A DNA stretch of 64,000 bases from Aquincola tertiaricarbonis (GTDB taxonomy: Bacteria > Pseudomonadota > Gammaproteobacteria > Burkholderiales > Burkholderiaceae_C). Positions within the stretch are counted from its first letter, which is position 1. Every line of letters begins with the position of its first letter. This document shows positions 60,760-64,000 of this stretch, one piece after another. The stretch is from positions 1 through 64,000 of the forward strand of contig NZ_JZUE01000025.1 in NCBI RefSeq assembly GCF_000969605.1. The letters are read 5' to 3'. The notes below the pieces were generated by a model, which did no database searches, had not been told where the DNA came from, and saw nothing but the letters and a program-made list of their open reading frames with translations. A program made the translations under genes and the position numbers.

Positions 60760-62192
60760 CCCCCGTCAAGCACGGCGTCGCGGCGCTCCTTCCGCTCGTG
60801 TTCCTGGCTGCCTGCTCCGGCAGTGCGGAGCCGCCGGTGTATGGCGCCGAGCCCAGGCTGCCCGAGCCGCAGCGCGGCCTGCTGCCCTCGATGAAGATTG
60901 CCGAGCCGGCCCTGTGGGGGGATCGCCGCCCGCAGGTGCCCGAGGGATACACCATCACGGCCATCGCCACCGACCTGCAAATCCCGCGGCAGACGCTGGT
61001 GCTGCCCAACGGCGACATCCTGGTGGCCGAAGGACGCGGGGGTGGCGCTCCCGCGCTGACACCGAAGGACATGATTGCCGGCGTCATCAAGGCCCGCGGC
61101 ACGACGTCGGTCAAAGGCGGCAACCGCCTGACGCTGCTGCGTGATGCGGATGGCGATGGCGTCTATGAATCGCGGACGGTCTTCGCCAAGGACCTGAACG
61201 CACCTTACGGGCTGGCGCTGGTGGGCAACCGGCTCTTCGTGGCCAACCAGGACGCACTCGTCCGCTTCGACTACCAGCCCGGACAGTTCACGGCCGGCGG
61301 CCCGCCGGTCAAGGTGGCCGACCTGCCGTCGGCCATCAACCACCACTGGACCAAGGCGCTGACCGCCAGCGCCGACGGGCGCTTCCTGTACGTGGGCATC
61401 GGCTCCAACAGCAACATCACCGAGCGCGGCATGCCGGCCGAGGTGGACAGGGCGATGGTCTGGCAGATCGACGCGGAGACCGGCGCCCATCGCCCTTATG
61501 CCACCGGCCTGCGCAACCCCACGGCGCTGACCGTCCAGCCTGGATCGGGCCAGCTGTGGGTGGCGGTCAACGAGCGCGACGAGATCGGGCCCAACCTGGT
61601 GCCGGACTACGTGACGTCGGTGAAGGAGAACGGGTTCTACGGCTGGCCGTACAGCTATTGGGGCCAGAACGTCGATACCCGGGTCCGACCGCAGGATCCG
61701 GCCAAGGTGGCCGCGGCGATCCGGCCCGACTACGGCCTGGGCTCCCACGTGGCCACGCTGGGCCTCGCCTTCTCGACGCCCGCCATGGGCCAGCAGTTTG
61801 CACAAGGCTTGTTCGTGGGCGAGCACGGCAGCTGGAACCGCGATCCGCCCAGCGGCTACCGCGTGATCTTCATTCCCTTCCGGGATGGCCGCCCGGCCGG
61901 CGATCCGGTGGATGTGGTCACCGGGTTCTTCGGGGACGACGGCAAGACGCGCGGCCGCCCCGTGGGCGTGACGGTGGACCCCCGCGGCGCGCTGCTGGTG
62001 GCGGACGACCTCTCGAATACGTTGTGGCGCATGACGCCGTCGAGGCAGCCCTCGGCAGATGCCGGCGCCAACGCGGCGCCTGTGGCCTCCGGGGCGGCTT
62101 CCGCGGCTTCTACTGCCTCCGCCGCTCCCGCAGCCTCCGCGGCGGCCGCCACTGACGAAGCAGCATCGGCCGGACAGGGCAGCAACCGCTGA
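60756..62192 (+). CDS. PQQ-dependent sugar dehydrogenase-like (L-sorbosone dehydrogenase family) lipoprotein
   Basis: The 478-residue protein has a lipoprotein signal (LLPLVFLAACSGS). Beta-propeller blades follow: TITAIATDLQIPRQTLVLPN, GDILVAEGRGGG, TLLRDADGDGVYESRTVFAK, LNAPYGLALVGNRLFVANQD, and FVGEHGSWNRDPPSGYRVIF, the sorbosone/glucose dehydrogenase layout. The last ~40 residues are an alanine/serine-rich low-complexity tail. It overlaps the DUF2231 gene by 4 bases. PQQ binding and substrate are inferred from family. Confidence 0.88.
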   Translation: MTPVKHGVAALLPLVFLAACSGSAEPPVYGAEPRLPEPQRGLLPSMKIAEPALWGDRRPQVPEGYTITAIATDLQIPRQTLVLPNGDILVAEGRGGGAPALTPKDMIAGVIKARGTTSVKGGNRLTLLRDADGDGVYESRTVFAKDLNAPYGLALVGNRLFVANQDALVRFDYQPGQFTAGGPPVKVADLPSAINHHWTKALTASADGRFLYVGIGSNSNITERGMPAEVDRAMVWQIDAETGAHRPYATGLRNPTALTVQPGSGQLWVAVNERDEIGPNLVPDYVTSVKENGFYGWPYSYWGQNVDTRVRPQDPAKVAAAIRPDYGLGSHVATLGLAFSTPAMGQQFAQGLFVGEHGSWNRDPPSGYRVIFIPFRDGRPAGDPVDVVTGFFGDDGKTRGRPVGVTVDPRGALLVADDLSNTLWRMTPSRQPSADAGANAAPVASGAASAASTASAAPAASAAAATDEAASAGQGSNR

Positions 62193-62671
62193 GCCGGAGG
62201 CGGCCTTCATCACTGCTGCGCCGCACGAAGGCTGGGCAGGCCGGGATGGCTTGCAGCACGCGCGGAGCCGTTGCGATGCCAGCCAGCACCGGGGGTGCTT
62301 GGGGACGCCGACGGGCCTCTCCCCAGCAACCCGTCGTTCGCGACGCAAACGCAGCTCAAGATTCCCAAGGCGGACCGTGCGGTGTTCGGTGTGCGGGCCG
62401 CGGCACGGCACCGAGCCGCTGCGCCATTGCAGTGGCCACAGTTCGACGCCGTTGCATTCAGCCAGCGACCGATCCATGTCATCAATCACGGGTCGTCCAT
62501 CTGGCGATGACCATGTACGGGTAAAAGCTGAGCTCGCGCCACAGCTGCTCTGTCCATCGCGGCCGATGCTGCCCCGCGGATCGGCGGGGCACCCGCCTGA
62601 ACTTCGTGCACCGCGTAAGAGCCTGGGGTCGGACACATTTGCAGCAATATGGTTGCGACAATGCACGTTGG
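62193..62671. other. Intergenic stretch, no gene seen
   Basis: About 480 bases between the sorbosone-dehydrogenase-like gene and the DUF421 gene (convergent). No coding-like frame of its own; the long open antisense frame is read-through of the frameshifted DUF421 gene. Confidence 0.45.
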
Positions 62672-63182
62672 TCACGAGTCCACAGGGGGCAGCGCATCGA
62701 TGGGGCCAGCCCCCCTCGCCTCCGGGGATCATGCTCAGGCTTCCATCGGTTTCCATCACCACGCCGGCCGCGTCGCACACCCGGCCTATTCGTTGCGCGC
62801 GCAGCGCCGCATGGACCTCGTCTTCCGTCACACGCTCATGCTTCATCGCCGCGGGCAGCAAGCGACCCTGGTGAACCAGCAGCCTGGGCTCAGACTTCAC
62901 CGGCTGCGAGAGCCGGGCCGAGCGCACGGACAGCCCGGTGATGAGCCACTGCCGACCCACCAGCAGTACCAGCGCCGTCATGCCCTCGGCCAGCGCCACG
63001 TCCTTGGACATCACGATGGTGGCCAGGGTGGAGCTCAGGGCCGCGGTGATGATGAGGTCGAACGCATTGAGCTTGGACAGCGTGCGCTTGCCCGAGCCGC
63101 GCAGCAGCAGCACGAGGAATACGTAGGCGGCGCCACCCGCGATGACGGTGCGCAGCAGGCCGTGCCAGTTGTCGAAGAACAT
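62672..63182 (-). pseudogene. DUF421 (YetF-like) membrane protein, probable frameshift
   Basis: From the ATG at 63182 (63197 possible): MFFDNWHGLLRTVIAGGAAY, VFLVLLLRGSGKRTLSKLNA, FDLIITAALSSTLATIV, then the soluble DUF421 domain with VKSEPRLLVHQGRL and VVMETDGSLSMIPGGEG. The family normally ends soon after this, but here the frame stays open for more than 700 codons. Removing one C from the run at 62710-62715 (plus strand) gives GGEGAGPIDALPPVDS and a stop at 62672. Hence a sequencing error or real frameshift in that homopolymer is likely, and the coordinates given assume it. Confidence 0.75.
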
Positions 63183-63235
63183 GCGCCGAAGCTGCAAGCA
63201 CGGTGCCGTGCAACCCGGCAGGCACGCCGATGGAC

Positions 63236-64000
63236 ATGAGAACCCTGCGCGGTGCCGCGTCCGTCGGCTTCATGCGCTCGCTGTGGGCCAAGGTACGCCA
63301 TGACGACGTGCTCAACGGCGCCGCCGCGTTGGCGTTCTACATGACGCTGGCCATCTTCCCGGCCATGATCGTGGTGATGGCCGTGATCCCCTACCTGCCG
63401 ATCGAGCAGGTGGACCAGGCCCTGATGCAGCTGCTGCGCCAGGCGTTGCCGGGCCATGCGGCCGACCTCTTCTCCGATGTGGTGCAGGAGATCACCACCG
63501 AACAGCGCGGCGGCTTGTTGTCGGCCGGACTGGCCGGCTCGCTATGGATCACGTCCACCGGCATGTATGCGGTGATGCGGCAGCTCAACCGCACCTATGG
63601 CGTGCGCGAGAGCCGGGGCTTTCTGCGCGGTCGGCTCACCGCGCTGGGGCTGAGCCTGCTGTTCGGGGTGCTGGTGATCGGCGGATTCTCGCTGATCGTG
63701 CTGGGCGACCGACTGCAGGGCTGGCTGGTGGTCCGGCTGGGCGGGGCATGGGCAATGGGCTGGCTGTTTCTTGCCTTCCGCTGGGTCGTGATCCTGGCAG
63801 GCCTGCTGCTGGCCTTTGCCTTGGTCGAACACCTCGCGCCCAACCGCCGCCAGCGTTTCCAACTGCTGACCGCGGGCAGCATCACCGGAGTGGCGCTGCT
63901 GGTGTGTGCGTCGGTGGGCTTTGCCTGGTACACGAAGTACTTCGGCAGCTACGGCGCCACGTACGGCAGCATCGGCGCAGTCATCCTGCTGATGCTGTGG
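63236..64000 (+). CDS. YihY/BrkB-family membrane protein, partial at window end
   Basis: The frame runs off the window, giving 255 codons. N-terminus MRTLRGAASVGFMRSLWAKV, then the family pattern: DDVLNGAAALAFYMTLAIFP, LWITSTGMYAVMRQLNRTYG, RGRLTALGLSLLFGVLVIGG, and VEHLAPNRRQRFQLLTAGS. Six membrane helices are expected, of which about five are visible. An ATG 6 bases upstream (63230) is an alternative start. The old name ribonuclease BN is no longer applied to these membrane proteins. Confidence 0.88.
   Translation, partial: MRTLRGAASVGFMRSLWAKVRHDDVLNGAAALAFYMTLAIFPAMIVVMAVIPYLPIEQVDQALMQLLRQALPGHAADLFSDVVQEITTEQRGGLLSAGLAGSLWITSTGMYAVMRQLNRTYGVRESRGFLRGRLTALGLSLLFGVLVIGGFSLIVLGDRLQGWLVVRLGGAWAMGWLFLAFRWVVILAGLLLAFALVEHLAPNRRQRFQLLTAGSITGVALLVCASVGFAWYTKYFGSYGATYGSIGAVILLMLW

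Noticed and set aside
60441-63197. A 918-codon open frame on the minus strand
   Set aside because: Only its first ~165 codons are protein-like (DUF421). The rest is antisense to the dehydrogenase and DUF2231 genes and stays open because of high GC.
1-64000. CRISPR array, rRNA or tRNA genes
   Set aside because: No regularly spaced identical short repeats, no rRNA-like conserved blocks and no tRNA cloverleaf were recognised by eye; the only repeats found are the dispersed elements.

Overview
The window looks like chromosome of a high-GC betaproteobacterium of the order Burkholderiales, probably from the Rubrivivax / Leptothrix / Aquincola side of that order. The evidence is four Bug/TctC-type periplasmic receptors, four secreted proteins with VPEP-type PEP-CTERM tails, a LIV-type ABC transporter inside an acyl-CoA catabolic operon, and strong G/C third-position codon use. 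The genus is inference. I found no rRNA, tRNA or CRISPR array.

Region 1 (0.5-5.8 kb): a five-gene minus-strand operon (secreted metallo-beta-lactamase-fold enzyme, PEP-CTERM protein, exported protein, Bug receptor, GntR regulator). It is divergent from a LacI-type repressor whose probable operators lie in the shared intergenic region. Region 2 (5.8-19.2 kb): an accessory region with integrase and TOPRIM-primase remnants and dispersed hairpin-ended repeats. It also holds a run of unusual nuclease-like genes: HTH-GIY-YIG, DUF4268-type, GHKL ATPase with a Shedu-like nuclease, CoiA-like, and a small PD-(D/E)XK protein. It ends with a two-gene CBASS module (CD-NTase plus S-4TM effector). This is most likely a defence island.

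Region 3 (19.2-35.5 kb): one tightly packed 16-gene operon read on the minus strand. It starts with a branched-chain-type ABC importer, followed by a split transketolase, a GldA-like dehydrogenase, an SDR, an acyl-CoA ligase, a quinone oxidoreductase, two acyl-CoA dehydrogenases, a Bug receptor, an SDR, a NIPSNAP protein and an enoyl-CoA hydratase. Together these would import a carboxylic substrate, activate it to a CoA ester and beta-oxidise it. The substrate cannot be read from sequence. An epoxide hydrolase is divergent from it, and an IclR / Bug / SDR / GntR block follows (36.8-40.3 kb).

Region 4 (40.3-51.6 kb): a second accessory region with an IS91-family remnant, a membrane protein, a protein-kinase/TPR gene pair, a tandem pair of PEP-CTERM paralogues, an IS5-family remnant, and a complete IS5-family element (defective transposase) that split an already decaying chemotaxis-receptor gene. 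Region 5 (51.9-55.6 kb): LysR regulator, Bug receptor, RraA-like aldolase and 2-hydroxyacid dehydrogenase.

Region 6 (55.6-58.6 kb): a three-gene operon in which a secreted metallo-beta-lactamase-fold enzyme ends in a dockerin-like double calcium loop, and the next gene encodes a cohesin-like domain with a PEP-CTERM anchor. This looks like a miniature cohesin-dockerin display system and is the most interesting item in the window. Region 7 (58.6-64 kb): AlpA-like regulator, DUF2231 membrane protein, sorbosone-dehydrogenase-like lipoprotein, a frameshifted DUF421 membrane protein, and the start of a YihY/BrkB membrane protein cut by the window edge.
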